A program made the position numbers and the translations under genes. Shown piece by piece: positions 34,052 through 44,178 of a DNA stretch of 64,000 bases; the first letter of the stretch is position 1, and every line of letters starts with the position of its first letter. The DNA comes from Bacillus sp. HNG (GTDB taxonomy: Bacteria > Bacillota > Bacilli > Bacillales > Bacillaceae_L), in assembly GCF_003400205.1 (NCBI RefSeq), contig NZ_QUQV01000001.1:186001-250000 (forward strand), written 5' to 3'. Below the pieces are notes generated by a model, which worked only from the letters and a program-made list of their open reading frames with translations, searched no databases and was not told the origin of the DNA.

Positions 34052-34828
34052 CTTAAGTTTTGAGGGGTTATTGATTTTATAGTGAACTGGTTCTTCAATG
34101 ATGAACTCTTCATCAACATCCTTGCCTTTTGCTAACTTCTTTTTCACAATTTTCGCATCAAATTCAAGCGCATTCCCTGGCTCAAGCTCTAGTTTCTTTA
34201 AAGTCTTTGAATAGGAGCACCAAGCAAGTCCAATCTGAATGGGTTCTTCCTGTTGAATGACTACATCTTCAAGTACGACAACCTCATCATTATCTTCGTT
34301 AAAATGGTTCCATGTAAGCGCAAATTGTTTAACCGTAGCGGTAAAATGAACCTTGTCAGTTGGTAACTCAATTTTGGGTGCTTTTTCCTTTTTTACTTGT
34401 TTTGTTGGTTGTTCCTTCTTAACAGCTGTTTTTGATTCTGCCGATGCAGGTTTTTCAACATTACTCGTACTCGTGGTTTCCTTTTTCTTCTCCTTCACTA
34501 CAGCTGTGTCTGAAATAGCACTTTTTGCAAAGCTAGGTGATTGCATTTCTTTTAAATATGCCGGGTGAATACAGGTTAGATTGCCATCCTCAAACTCAAG
34601 TACAATTGTATTGTGTTCTTGTGCTTTACCGTACACTTCATAACCTTTTATTGTAACAATTCGTTGGTGGGTTCTTTCTTTGTACCAGTATTCTTTTTTA
34701 ACAGAAAGACCCCATTCTCGAACCTTTTCTTCATAGTGGGCTTCGTCTACAAAAGTTTCGTATTCTCCTTTTGGAGGGAGATATGTTGTACTGGCCAAAT
34801 CCTCTACATGAGGCAATTTATTCGCCAT
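34043..34828 (-). CDS. Hypothetical protein with charged linker
   Basis: 261 residues, no membrane segment. The first 95 residues form a globular region (LPPKGEYETFVDEAHYEEKVREWGLSVKKEYW ... IVLEFEDGNLTCIHPAYLKEM), a lysine/threonine-rich linker (about 110-150) follows, and the last 110 residues form a second beta-rich domain with YKINNPSKLKKS at the end. The two-domain-plus-linker plan resembles a binding or scaffold protein. No family recognised. AAAGGATG precedes the ATG. Convergent with the cyclase gene. Confidence 0.65.
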   Translation of the reverse strand: MANKLPHVEDLASTTYLPPKGEYETFVDEAHYEEKVREWGLSVKKEYWYKERTHQRIVTIKGYEVYGKAQEHNTIVLEFEDGNLTCIHPAYLKEMQSPSFAKSAISDTAVVKEKKKETTSTSNVEKPASAESKTAVKKEQPTKQVKKEKAPKIELPTDKVHFTATVKQFALTWNHFNEDNDEVVVLEDVVIQQEEPIQIGLAWCSYSKTLKKLELEPGNALEFDAKIVKKKLAKGKDVDEEFIIEEPVHYKINNPSKLKKS

Positions 34829-34962
34829 GTATGAACATCCTTTCGTTTTTTACAAATTTATGTAATTCATATACAATAAAATGAAACATATCTATTTCTT
34901 ATCATATATTTCTTTCCTACATAATAAAAGGTTTTTTCAATTTTAACAAAAGGAGAATTGCG

Positions 34963-36753
34963 ATGACAACTACGTATACGTCTCGAAATGAAGTACCTGA
35001 ACAAGAAAAATGGAACTTAGATGATCTCTATTCTGACCTAAATAAATGGGAAGAAGATTATCAACTTATTGAAAAGATGGGGGAGGAACTCGCTACGTTT
35101 GATGGTAATATTCATGATGGACATTCATTGTGTGAGTATTTAACGTTGAGTGAAAAAATGTCTTTCCATTTTAATAAACTCTTTGCGTATGCAATGTTAA
35201 AGGTAGATGAAGATACTCGGGTAACGAAATCCCAATCTTATTTGGATCGCGCCAAACAACTTAGCGTGAAGGTAAGTTCAGCAAATTCATTTTTCATGCC
35301 ATATTTATTAAGCTTAGATGAAGAAACATTAAAGCGATACATTGCCGAAGAAGAAGGTCTTCAGTATTTTGAAAAGGAATTATTGGAATCCTTTCGTTAT
35401 AAGCCACATGTTTTAAATAAGGACCAAGAAGAAATTTTATCTCGATTAGGTGAAGCGCTTTCTGCACCAAGTACTACGTATGGAATGATTAATAATGCAG
35501 ATATCCGCTTTGGCAAGGTTACGAAGGATAATGGTGAGAAAGTTGAACTTACAAGAGGGATGTATGCAAAGTTGATTGAGGATGAAGATCGTGATAAGCG
35601 AAAAGAAGCTTATAAAGCCTATTACGAGCCCTATGTACATTTGAAGAATTCAATCGCTTCGACCTTATCTGCAGCTATAAAAAATAATGTAACGCTTTCG
35701 AAGTTGAGACATTATCCATCAGCCCTTGAAAAAGCACTATTTGGAGATAATGTTCCAAAAGACGTCTATGAAAATCTAATTGAAACCACGAAAAAAAATA
35801 TCAGAACGGTGCACAAATATACAAGCATTCGCAAGGAACAATTAGGGCTTGATGAGCTTCGTCAATATGACTTGAGTGTACCGCTCGTTAGTGGAGCAAA
35901 AAAAGATATATCGTATGATGAAGCATTTGAAACGATGTGTAAAGCACTTGCTCCTTTAGGTGAAGAGTATATTCAAACACTAAAAGATTTTAGAAAATCA
36001 CGTTATTTCGATGTTAGAGAGACACCCGGAAAACGGTCTGGCGCCTATAACCTTGGTGTGTATGGCGTCCATCCATATATCCTTTTAAATCATCAGGATG
36101 ACTTAGATAGTTTATTTACGTTGGTTCATGAATGTGGCCATGGGGTTCACAGTAAATTAAGCTCAGAGCACCAGCCACAAATTACGGCTCGGTATAGTAT
36201 TTTTGTTGCTGAGGTAGCTTCAACAGTTAATGAAGTACTGTTAATTAATTATTTATTGAACAATGAGGAAAATGAAGAAGTAAAGAAATTCTTAATTAAT
36301 CATTTTATTGATAAATTTAAAGGCACATTCTTTACTCAGGTGATGTTTGCAGAGTTTGAAAAGAAGACACATGAAATGGCTGAACAAGGACTTCCATTAA
36401 ATGTAGAATCTTTTAGCGAAGTGTATGAAGGGTTATTTAGAGAATACCATGGTGAAGATCTTGTGTTTGATGATGAAGTAAAATATGGCTGGGCACGTAT
36501 CCCACATTTTTACCGCCCGTTTTATGTTTATAAATACGCGACGGGATTTGCTTCCGCCATTCATATCGCTACGAAGATTCTTGAAGGGGACGAAACAGCG
36601 TTAACCTCTTATCTTGAATTCTTAAAAAGTGGTAGTTCTGATTATCCACTTGAATTGTTGAAAAAGACTGGAGTAGACCTTACAACCCCATATCCAATCG
36701 AAAATTCATTGAAAAAGTTTAATGAATTAGTAGAAGAATTTTCAAAACTGTAA
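34963..36753 (+). CDS. pepF: Oligoendopeptidase F
   Basis: 596-residue zinc metallopeptidase of the M3B family that cuts peptides of about 7-17 residues in the cytoplasm. The zinc site HECGHGVHS (HExxH) lies near residue 385, with the downstream glutamate in the ARYSIFVAEVASTVNEVL segment, and the conserved EKWNLDDLYSD opens the protein. AAAGGAGAA precedes the ATG. Strong terminator downstream shared with fumC. Confidence 0.95.
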   Translation: MTTTYTSRNEVPEQEKWNLDDLYSDLNKWEEDYQLIEKMGEELATFDGNIHDGHSLCEYLTLSEKMSFHFNKLFAYAMLKVDEDTRVTKSQSYLDRAKQLSVKVSSANSFFMPYLLSLDEETLKRYIAEEEGLQYFEKELLESFRYKPHVLNKDQEEILSRLGEALSAPSTTYGMINNADIRFGKVTKDNGEKVELTRGMYAKLIEDEDRDKRKEAYKAYYEPYVHLKNSIASTLSAAIKNNVTLSKLRHYPSALEKALFGDNVPKDVYENLIETTKKNIRTVHKYTSIRKEQLGLDELRQYDLSVPLVSGAKKDISYDEAFETMCKALAPLGEEYIQTLKDFRKSRYFDVRETPGKRSGAYNLGVYGVHPYILLNHQDDLDSLFTLVHECGHGVHSKLSSEHQPQITARYSIFVAEVASTVNEVLLINYLLNNEENEEVKKFLINHFIDKFKGTFFTQVMFAEFEKKTHEMAEQGLPLNVESFSEVYEGLFREYHGEDLVFDDEVKYGWARIPHFYRPFYVYKYATGFASAIHIATKILEGDETALTSYLEFLKSGSSDYPLELLKKTGVDLTTPYPIENSLKKFNELVEEFSKL

Positions 36754-36759
36754 GAAGGG

Positions 36760-36788
36760 GAGCCTTCCAAATTTGGAAGGCTCTTTTT
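36760..36788. terminator. Bidirectional terminator between pepF and fumC
   Basis: A 24-base perfect palindrome (GAGCCTTCCAAA then its complement TTTGGAAGGCTC) followed by TTTTT on the plus strand; overlaps the fumC stop. Confidence 0.9.
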
Positions 36789-38176
36789 CATTCTTTTGGA
36801 TGAACCATATCCTCAGGTTGTACGTATTGGTCAAATTGTTCTTCTGTTAAAAATCCTAACTGTAGGGCTGCATCTTTTAAGGTAGTACCGTGTTTATGTG
36901 CATGTTTTGCGATGGCCGCGGCCTTTTCATAGCCAATATAAGGATTAAGGGCTGTCACAAGCATTAAGGAATCTTGTAGGTTTTTAGCGATGATTTTTTC
37001 GTTTGCTTGAATTCCAACTGCACAGTGTTTATTAAAGGATTCCATTGAATCCGCTAACAGGCGAACCGATTGAAGGAAATTATAGATAATTACTGGCTTA
37101 AACACATTTAGTTCGAAATTTCCTTGGCTTGCCGCCATTCCGATTGTAGCATCATTGCCCATTACTTGAACCGCAACCATCGTAAGTGCTTCACTTTGGG
37201 TAGGATTCACTTTCCCAGGCATGATCGAACTACCAGGTTCATTTTCAGGAATCGTAATTTCTCCAATACCACAGCGTGGACCACTTGCAAGCCATCTTAC
37301 ATCATTTGCTATTTTCATTAAATCAGCTGCTAATCCTTTTAAAGCCCCATGGGCAAACACAATCTCATCATGACTAGTAAGCGCATGGAATTTATTTTCC
37401 GATGAGATGAAGGAAAGCTTTGTGAACTTCGAGATTTCCTTTGTCACATTCTCACCAAACTTCGGATGAGCATTAATCCCAGTTCCTACTGCAGTGCCAC
37501 CTATCGCAAGGGCAAGCATTTTTTCAGTCGATTCTATAATCATTTCCTTCGAACGCTTTAACATATGGACCCAGCCGCTAATTTCTTGACCAAGCGTTAA
37601 TGGAGTAGCATCTTGAAGATGAGTTCTTCCAATTTTTACGATGTTTTTAAATTCTTTTTCTTTTGCTTGCAAAGTTGCTTGTAATGTCTCAAGTGTTGGC
37701 ACAAGACGTTCCTTAACTGCTTTCACAGCGGCAATGTGCATTGCTGTAGGAAATGTGTCATTAGAGCTTTGACTCATATTGACGTCATCATTTGGATGAA
37801 CTTTTTCATTAATGCCTTGATCCTTTAACCATCGGTTAGCACGATTTGCAACGACCTCATTCATATTCATATTACTCTGTGTTCCGCTACCAGTTTGCCA
37901 TACAACTAGTGGAAAATGCTCAAATATACCACCTGCTAATATCTCATCACAAGCATCAGAAATGGCTTTAGCTTTATTTGTACTTAATTTACCAAGCTTT
38001 TCGTTCGTAATCGCCGCACTTCTTTTTAATATGGCGAAGGCTTCTATCACTTCTTGGGGCATCTTTTCTGTCCCAATTCGAAAATTTTCTTTACTCCGTT
38101 GAGTTTGAGCAGCCCAGTAGGCATCTACCGGGACTTTAATTTCACCCATTGTGTCTTTTTCAATTCTATATTCCAA
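36788..38176 (-). CDS. fumC: Fumarate hydratase class II
   Basis: Interconverts fumarate and malate in the citric-acid cycle. 462 residues from the TTG at 38176 ([21 protein letters not shown]), the same length and start as B. subtilis FumC. The signature [15 protein letters not shown] includes the SS loop, and [19 protein letters not shown] and [13 protein letters not shown] are substrate-binding blocks. GAGAGGTG precedes the TTG. Oriented toward pepF. Confidence 0.96.
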   Translation of the reverse strand: MEYRIEKDTMGEIKVPVDAYWAAQTQRSKENFRIGTEKMPQEVIEAFAILKRSAAITNEKLGKLSTNKAKAISDACDEILAGGIFEHFPLVVWQTGSGTQSNMNMNEVVANRANRWLKDQGINEKVHPNDDVNMSQSSNDTFPTAMHIAAVKAVKERLVPTLETLQATLQAKEKEFKNIVKIGRTHLQDATPLTLGQEISGWVHMLKRSKEMIIESTEKMLALAIGGTAVGTGINAHPKFGENVTKEISKFTKLSFISSENKFHALTSHDEIVFAHGALKGLAADLMKIANDVRWLASGPRCGIGEITIPENEPGSSIMPGKVNPTQSEALTMVAVQVMGNDATIGMAASQGNFELNVFKPVIIYNFLQSVRLLADSMESFNKHCAVGIQANEKIIAKNLQDSLMLVTALNPYIGYEKAAAIAKHAHKHGTTLKDAALQLGFLTEEQFDQYVQPEDMVHPKE

Positions 38177-38322
38177 GATGATCACCTCTCATTTTCTCTT
38201 TATATAAGGTACCAATTATTCCCTCGTATTATGTCTTTGTAATTCATATGGAACACAACATCCTTGTCCATAAAAATGATAGAATTTATAATGGAGTTTT
38301 AATGAAAGGTAGGTGGGCTACC

Positions 38323-40521
38323 GTGAATACAGAGGAAAGCTTTTTTAATCGAAAAAAACAACAGCTCGGTGTACAACTAAATAACGTTCAGAAAAAGGCC
38401 GTCCTTCACACAAGGGGACCATTACTCTTATTAGCTTCACCTGGTTCGGGTAAAACAACAACAACGATTATGCGAATTGGTTATTTAATCGAGGAAGTGG
38501 GGGTAGAACCTTCACGCATAAAGGCTGTAACCTTTAGTCGTGCATCTGCAGCCGATATGAAAGAAAGATTTGCTCGCTTCTTTCCTGAACACACCACTAC
38601 TCCTGTAGACTTTTCAACGATTCATAGTCTTGCATTTCAGGTGGTTCGGGATTATTTTTATAAACAAAAAGTTTCCTACCAGTTAATAGAAGGTAGTCTA
38701 GATGGTGGTCCTAATAAAAAACTACTTTTGCGTAACATTTATAAAGCTATGAATGATGAGATTATCACCGAAGAACAGCTTGAGGATCTCACAACGTATA
38801 TTAGTTTTATTAAAAATAAGCTTCTCCCACAGAATGAGTGGCAAAATATTGACTGTGACATTCCATTTGTTGAGGCCATTTTTGAGGAATATGAAAAAAT
38901 TAAGAATGCAGACCCAAGTAATCTATTACTCGATTATGATGACATGCTCACCATTGCAAATGACGTATTTAATAAAGATACATTGATTCTGCAAAAATAC
39001 CAAAAGCGCTATGATTATGTCCTTACTGATGAAAGCCAGGATACTTCACTCGTTCAGCATAAAATCATTAAAAAGCTTGTAAAACCACATCATAATTTAT
39101 TTGTCGTTGCAGACGATGATCAATCCATATACTCCTGGCGCGGAGCAGAGCCAACGTATTTGTTAGATTTTAAAAAAGTTTATCACAATGCAGTAATTCT
39201 TAAAATGGAGCAGAACTATCGTTCGTCAAAGGATATCGTCGACGTTGCCAATCGATTCATTAAACGGAATAAAAACCGCTACGACAAAAATATGTTCACA
39301 GAAAATAACAGCCATAAGCCAATTCAAATCACACAGTTTGAGGACTATCGGAACCAAGCAAAATATCTTGTCCAAGAAATTGACTTGGTAGAGAAGAAGA
39401 AGGATGTCGCTGTATTATATCGAAACAACTCTTCATCCATCATGTTAATAAATGAGCTTGATCGAAATCAAATTCCTTTCTATATAAAGGATTCTGATAA
39501 TCGCTTTTTCTCACATTGGGTAGTAAAAGACATATTGAATTTCATGAGAATGTCCTTTACGGATAGACGAGTTGATATTTTTCAGCAAATTTACACGAAA
39601 TGTGGGTTTTACTTATCGAGAGAACAATTGTTCAAACTCACTAAAAAGAAACCATCTGAATCCATTTTTGAACGACTATTACAAAATAAAGGCTTAAAAG
39701 ACTATCAACAGAAGCAAATTCAAGCATGTCAGAAAACCTTTCAAGAAATGAAGGGGGGTAAGCCACTTAAGGCGATTAAGCTAATAAGGAACCAACTTAG
39801 TTACGACAAAACGCTTAAAGACATGAGTAAGAAACTGGGATTTAATACGGAATATATCTTTAGTGTGCTTCAAACTCTCGAGGAAATTGCTGATTCACTT
39901 GACACGATGGAGCAATTTGCTGAACGATTAAATCATCTCGAAGAACTAATGAAAGTCTCTAAATTTAATAAAAACAAAGATGCCATTACCCTTTCCACAT
40001 TTCATAGTTCAAAAGGGCTTGAGTTTAAAAAGGTTTATATGATTGATCTGATCGAAGGAGTATTTCCTTCACATGATGAGATTAATAAATATAAAGATGG
40101 CGAACGAGATCTCATGGAAGAGGCAGTTCGACTATTTTATGTTGGGATGACACGTGCTGAACAAGAGCTTGAACTTTTGACTTATAAAAAACAAAATGGA
40201 AAAGAGGTTTCTCAGTCTCGATTTGTGGCAAATGTGAAAAATATCGTTTCAACTCCCGTTAAGGTACAGACGTCTGAGCCAAAGAAAAAGTTGAAAACTG
40301 AAAAACCAATGGTTCCTTATAATCCAGATGCGATTATAAAAGCGGAAGACATTCAAGAGGGAATGACCATAAAACACCGTGTTTTCGGGCAAGGAACAGT
40401 TGTTTCTATCAATGGGGAAAAAATCGAAATCCAATTTCAAAAAGTGCGGAAAGCTTTACTACTTGAAACCTGTCTTGAAATGGGGTTATTGGAACTAGCA
40501 AATGAGCTTTCTGTCAATTAG
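38323..40521 (+). CDS. UvrD/PcrA-like superfamily 1 helicase (YjcD-like)
   Basis: About 732 residues. SF1A motifs in order: Q-motif (NNVQKKAV), Walker A ASPGSGKTTT, motif II YVLTDESQDTS, motif III ADDDQSIYSWRGA, motif IV EQNYRSS, motif V STFHSSKGLEFKKVY and motif VI YVGMTRAEQELEL. The C-terminal domain (MTIKHRVFGQGTVVSINGE) is the DNA-binding tudor-like end of the PcrA/YjcD type. It unwinds DNA 3' to 5'. A GTG at 38323 follows AAAGGTAGGTGG; ATG 38302 is an alternative start. ATPase, repair or replication-linked; exact role unknown. Confidence 0.9.
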   Translation: MNTEESFFNRKKQQLGVQLNNVQKKAVLHTRGPLLLLASPGSGKTTTTIMRIGYLIEEVGVEPSRIKAVTFSRASAADMKERFARFFPEHTTTPVDFSTIHSLAFQVVRDYFYKQKVSYQLIEGSLDGGPNKKLLLRNIYKAMNDEIITEEQLEDLTTYISFIKNKLLPQNEWQNIDCDIPFVEAIFEEYEKIKNADPSNLLLDYDDMLTIANDVFNKDTLILQKYQKRYDYVLTDESQDTSLVQHKIIKKLVKPHHNLFVVADDDQSIYSWRGAEPTYLLDFKKVYHNAVILKMEQNYRSSKDIVDVANRFIKRNKNRYDKNMFTENNSHKPIQITQFEDYRNQAKYLVQEIDLVEKKKDVAVLYRNNSSSIMLINELDRNQIPFYIKDSDNRFFSHWVVKDILNFMRMSFTDRRVDIFQQIYTKCGFYLSREQLFKLTKKKPSESIFERLLQNKGLKDYQQKQIQACQKTFQEMKGGKPLKAIKLIRNQLSYDKTLKDMSKKLGFNTEYIFSVLQTLEEIADSLDTMEQFAERLNHLEELMKVSKFNKNKDAITLSTFHSSKGLEFKKVYMIDLIEGVFPSHDEINKYKDGERDLMEEAVRLFYVGMTRAEQELELLTYKKQNGKEVSQSRFVANVKNIVSTPVKVQTSEPKKKLKTEKPMVPYNPDAIIKAEDIQEGMTIKHRVFGQGTVVSINGEKIEIQFQKVRKALLLETCLEMGLLELANELSVN

Positions 40522-40532
40522 GAAGAAGATAG

Positions 40533-40556
40533 GGAAAGGTACTGTACCTTTCCTTA
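40533..40556. terminator. Terminator between the helicase and lapA-like genes
   Basis: GGAAAGGTAC-T-GTACCTTTCC, perfect 10-bp arms, then TTATTT. Confidence 0.8.
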
Positions 40557-40880
40557 TTTATCACTTTCTGCTTTAATAGTAGTCACAATTTTAGAATTTG
40601 ACTCTTTTGGTGACTCCTGAATCTTCTCTTCTTTTATCTGCTCGATTTCTATTTCAAGTCTTTTTATATGCCTTTGCTGCTTGTATTGACGGAGAATACC
40701 AAACATACCAACAATCAGACCACCAAGTAAAGCGGAACCTAAAATGATTAAAATAAGCGGGATCTCTGTATAACCCAATACAAAGTTTACTTTTACAGAA
40801 TCCACATTCACAACCGCAAATATCGCGACTATCAGTGCAAATAAAAGTCCCAAAATTAAATTCCACTGAAATCTCACCAT
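40554..40880 (-). CDS. LapA/DUF1049 family protein (YrvD-like)
   Basis: 108 residues with two membrane segments (about residues 6-28 and 43-65) and a cytoplasmic coiled-coil-like tail (QYKQQRHIKRLEIEIEQIKEEK). VVNVDSVKVNFVLGYTEIPLILIILGSALLGG is the signature of the lipopolysaccharide assembly protein A/DUF1049 domain, also common in Gram-positives as YrvD. AAGGAG precedes the ATG at 40880; the longer frame is not supported. Confidence 0.85.
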   Translation of the reverse strand: MVRFQWNLILGLLFALIVAIFAVVNVDSVKVNFVLGYTEIPLILIILGSALLGGLIVGMFGILRQYKQQRHIKRLEIEIEQIKEEKIQESPKESNSKIVTTIKAESDK

Positions 40881-41013
40881 ACACAACTCCTTAGTTCTAC
40901 TTCTTTTTAGTTTACCCATTTATGTCATTCATGTTCCCACCATACCTATAATTCGATATCCATGTAAAAACTATTATATAATTGACGTATTGAAGATTAT
41001 TGGAGTTGAAACA

Positions 41014-41616
41014 ATGGGTACGTTATTTCCAACACTTTACGATTTTTTTATGAAACCACTTGAAAAGAGAAAATTCATTTCAATTCGGCGCAAATTGCTA
41101 AACAGAGCAACCGGACATGTGCTTGAATTAGGTTCAGGTACAGGCATAAATTTCCCGTTATATCGAAATGTCCACCATGTAACGGCAATTGAACCTAATC
41201 CGCAAATGACAAACAGAGCCCATGAAAATAAAGAACAAGCTATTGTTCCGATTGAAATTGTTCAGACAGGTGCTGAAAAATTACCATTTGAGGATAATAC
41301 ATATGACACCGTTGTAGCAACGCTTGTATTTTGTACAATACCAGAACCAGAAATGGCTTTACAAGAAATGAAACGGGTTTGTAAACCAAACGGAACCATT
41401 CTTATGTTTGAGCATGTGAAAATGCAGAACCTTTTTTTATCAAAACTACAGGATTGGCTTACACCTGTTTGGAAAAAAGTATGTGATGGTTGTTGTTTAA
41501 ATCGAGAAACAGAAAATCTTGTAAAACGAAGTGGATTAAAAATTATAGGTAAAGAAGAATTTTATAATGGACTATTCATTACATTGCAATTACGAAATAT
41601 TAAAGAGGAGAGCTAA
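41014..41616 (+). CDS. Class I SAM-dependent methyltransferase
   Basis: 200 residues with the Rossmann-fold methyltransferase core: motif I VLELGSGTGINFPLY, the acidic residue in TAIEPNPQM, motif IV-like DTVVATLVFCTIP and the post-I arrangement of METTL7-like enzymes. Such proteins methylate small thiols, phenols or lipids. The acceptor is unknown. ATG at 41014 follows GGAG; the longer frame starts with TTG. The next gene starts 3 bp after its stop, so the two are coupled. Confidence 0.85.
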   Translation: MGTLFPTLYDFFMKPLEKRKFISIRRKLLNRATGHVLELGSGTGINFPLYRNVHHVTAIEPNPQMTNRAHENKEQAIVPIEIVQTGAEKLPFEDNTYDTVVATLVFCTIPEPEMALQEMKRVCKPNGTILMFEHVKMQNLFLSKLQDWLTPVWKKVCDGCCLNRETENLVKRSGLKIIGKEEFYNGLFITLQLRNIKEES

Positions 41617-41619
41617 TCT

Positions 41620-41904
41620 ATGGTTACTGAAATATACTTAAATGAGTACAAAATGAACGTAACGAATTACTATGAAGAAACAAAAAATCATCTCTTGTTA
41701 GTGAAAGTTGAGTTTAAAGTATCAAGTGGGGATTATCATGATATTACAACCCTTTTATATAAAGGGAATTTCGATTTAAACGTTCCAGAGAGGAATATTG
41801 TATGTAAAGTAATGCTCCAAGAGTATTCAACCTCTATCACGAATCTCTATGAAAAAGATCAAGTCGGGGACTTCACGCTAACTCTTCGTGAAACAAGAGA
41901 ATAG
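41620..41904 (+). CDS. DUF3219-type small protein (YkvR-like)
   Basis: 94 residues, a compact beta-rich protein with YKMNVTNYYEETKNHLLLVKVEFKV and a C-terminal GDFTLTLRETRE. It resembles the DUF3219/YkvR family of Bacilli, whose function is unknown; the family name is a recollection, not a search result. GAGGAG precedes the ATG. It lies between a methyltransferase and an LLM oxidoreductase gene with gaps of 3 and 13 bp, so all three are probably one operon. Confidence 0.75.
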   Translation: MVTEIYLNEYKMNVTNYYEETKNHLLLVKVEFKVSSGDYHDITTLLYKGNFDLNVPERNIVCKVMLQEYSTSITNLYEKDQVGDFTLTLRETRE

Positions 41905-41917
41905 GAGGAGGCTCTAA

Positions 41918-42925
41918 ATGAAGTTAAGTATTTTAGATCAAGCGCCCATCTCTGCTAATCAAACACCACAAGAAGCATTATTACAGTCAATGAAGCTAGC
42001 ACAAGCAGGGGAACGCTTTGGCTACACTAGATATTGGATAGCTGAACACCATGACTTAGCAGGACTAGCTTGCCCTGCACCAGAGGTCATGCTTGGATAC
42101 ATTGGGGCACAAACAAAAACAATTCGTATTGGTTCAGGTGCCGTTTTACTGCCTCACTATAAACCATACAAGGTGGCTGAGCTTCATAATATGCTTGCGA
42201 CCTTATTTCCAAATCGAATCGACATCGGAATTGGAAGGGCACCTGGTGGTTCAGCAGAAGCGACAAATGCTTTATCCGATAATTTTCTGCAACAGGTTTG
42301 GAAAATGCCAGAATTAATTGATATGCTGCTTCACTTTATACATAATGATTTTCCCGATGACCATGAATTTGCTAACCTGAAAGCAGCTCCAATCCCGATA
42401 ACACCGCCAGTTCCTTGGCTTTTAGGAACAAGCAAAAAGAGTGCTATACTTGCAGCAGAAAAAGGGTTAGCATACACATTCGGACTATTCATGAGCGATA
42501 ACGATGGCGAAGAAATCGTCAAGAGATATATTCATACCTTTACACCACGAAATGAAGGCGACAAACCACAAGTGATTGTTACTGTTTCTGCTATTTGTGC
42601 TGAAACAAAGGAGAAAGCAGAAGAGATTGCGTTAAGTTCTTATATATGGGGCAAACAAAGAGAACGGGGAGAAGGAGAAGGGGTTCCGTCCATTTCAGAT
42701 GCAATGGAGTACCTTGAAAATGAGAAACTTCACGATGGCTTTGGAAAAATGAAACAAAAAGTCATCATCGGAAATCCAAAAGAAGTGAAGGATAAACTCC
42801 TAGAACTTCAAGAAACCTACCAAACCGATGAAATCATGATTGTCACAATTACACACTCTCATGAGGACCGACTAAAATCCTATGAACTTATTGCAAAAGA
42901 GATGGGACTTACTACAAGAATCTAA
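41918..42925 (+). CDS. LLM class flavin-dependent oxidoreductase
   Basis: 335-residue luciferase-like monooxygenase of the MsnO8/YddN type: [43 protein letters not shown] and NRIDIGIGRAPGG. It shares the fold of the 23.3-kb protein and is a paralogue. These enzymes oxidise small molecules with reduced FMN supplied by a partner. AGGAGGAGG precedes the ATG. Third gene of the methyltransferase operon; substrate unknown. Confidence 0.88.
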   Translation: MKLSILDQAPISANQTPQEALLQSMKLAQAGERFGYTRYWIAEHHDLAGLACPAPEVMLGYIGAQTKTIRIGSGAVLLPHYKPYKVAELHNMLATLFPNRIDIGIGRAPGGSAEATNALSDNFLQQVWKMPELIDMLLHFIHNDFPDDHEFANLKAAPIPITPPVPWLLGTSKKSAILAAEKGLAYTFGLFMSDNDGEEIVKRYIHTFTPRNEGDKPQVIVTVSAICAETKEKAEEIALSSYIWGKQRERGEGEGVPSISDAMEYLENEKLHDGFGKMKQKVIIGNPKEVKDKLLELQETYQTDEIMIVTITHSHEDRLKSYELIAKEMGLTTRI

Positions 42926-42935
42926 TAACATACCT

Positions 42936-42974
42936 AAGCACACGTTATTTTTAAAAAGATTGCGTGTGCTTTTT
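42936..42974 (+). terminator. Hairpin after the LLM operon
   Basis: AAGCACACG / CGTGTGCTT stem with an 18-base loop followed by TTTG. Confidence 0.75.
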
Positions 42975-42978
42975 GATT

Positions 42979-43443
42979 TTATACGTTTTTTTCACTGCGT
43001 ATTTTATCGAGTAATGCCCGGCAGCCAACTGAAACAAGACGATAGGTTTCGTCAAAATCACCAGTGTAAAATGGATCGGGTACATCTATACTGTTTTTGG
43101 TAAGGTCGAGTAACTTATTAATTTTTGGATGATTAGGTTTGCCGGTTATCCTATAGATATTTTTTATATTGCTATCGTCCATACCAATAATATAATCGAA
43201 CTTCCCAAAGTCTTCTCTCTTTAGTTTGCGTCCAATAAGCCTACCGGAAGAGATATTGTATTTCTTAAGAATATCAAGAGTGCCCTCATGCGGAGGAAAT
43301 CCAATTTGCCATGGACTGGTTGCAGCGGAATCAACTGCGATTTTGTTTGTCAGATTTTCTTTTTTGACTAAGTGACGAAACAAGGCTTCGGCCATCGGTG
43401 AACGGCAAATATTTCCCCGGCACACAAATAAAACGTTGATCAT
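42979..43443 (-). CDS. Low-molecular-weight protein tyrosine phosphatase
   Basis: 154 residues with the active-site loop VCRGNICRSPMAEALF at the N-terminus (nucleophilic Cys8 and Arg14) and the acid DPF in VPDPFYTGDFDE. It removes phosphate from protein tyrosine (or arginine, in YwlE types) and resembles B. subtilis YfkJ/YwlE. GGAGG precedes the ATG. Single gene. Confidence 0.92.
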   Translation of the reverse strand: MINVLFVCRGNICRSPMAEALFRHLVKKENLTNKIAVDSAATSPWQIGFPPHEGTLDILKKYNISSGRLIGRKLKREDFGKFDYIIGMDDSNIKNIYRITGKPNHPKINKLLDLTKNSIDVPDPFYTGDFDETYRLVSVGCRALLDKIRSEKNV

Positions 43444-43796
43444 GTACTACAAACCTCCAGCCATATTGGGGTCTTATATAACCAAACTGCTCCTACGATG
43501 TTAAGGAGTATACACATTCATAATTAGAGCAAAAGCAGCTCGGTATGTACCATTTTGCTATGCACAGAACTCCTTTACCGTCTTTTCATAATCACAACAT
43601 ATGTACAAAACAGAAATAGGGAACGGCATTAGTCTTAATTTTAAAGGGGCTATCATTTTATAGGAAGATTGCTTTTTTCAAAATTAGTGCTCATTATGAT
43701 ATCCTCGTAAATTTGTTCCAATTGGACACAATATGTTACAGGACAGTGCTGCTAAAACATTAGCACTTCCCTATAATGAACGAGGGAGTGAAATAG
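43444..43796. other. Intergenic region, no gene seen
   Basis: 353 bp of AT-rich sequence between divergent genes. No ORF with ribosome site, riboswitch or strong hairpin was recognised. Confidence 0.5.
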
Positions 43797-43988
43797 ATGG
43801 ATGAGATCAACGAACATAAACGGGAAGACAATGATACCAACTATGCAAAAGAAACTGGTGATACTATAGCTTCTGCTCTTGATCCATTTGGTTCGAATGC
43901 TGGTCCTATTGCTGGTGGTGCGATCGAAAACAAGTCTGGGAAAGATTCAATCGATGACGACAAACAAGACTCCAAAACGAGAGCTTAG
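43797..43988 (+). CDS. Small hydrophilic protein, 63 residues
   Basis: MDEINEHKREDNDTNYAKETGDTIASALDPFGSN..., with a short glycine/alanine central segment (GSNAGPIAGGAIE) and charged ends, probably disordered. GAGGGAG precedes the ATG. Its composition is similar to small spore or stress proteins of Bacilli, but no family can be named. It has its own terminator. Confidence 0.55.
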   Translation: MDEINEHKREDNDTNYAKETGDTIASALDPFGSNAGPIAGGAIENKSGKDSIDDDKQDSKTRA

Positions 43989-44020
43989 ACATTATTTAAT
44001 CGAAGTACTATAGCATATCC

Positions 44021-44050
44021 AAAGGACTTTCCTATCAGGAGTCCTTTTAT
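44021..44050 (+). terminator. Intrinsic terminator
   Basis: AAAGGACT / AGTCCTTT stem with 11-base loop, then TATTT. Confidence 0.75.
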
Positions 44051-44178
44051 TTAATCGCTTTTGTTTACTCAAGTAAGAAATGATAGATACAATATATACT
44101 AAATTCCATGTTTGTCTATTTCGAATAATGCCTGTTTAACATACCTTGTATCAAATCGTTTTAAATTTGGAGGAGCTT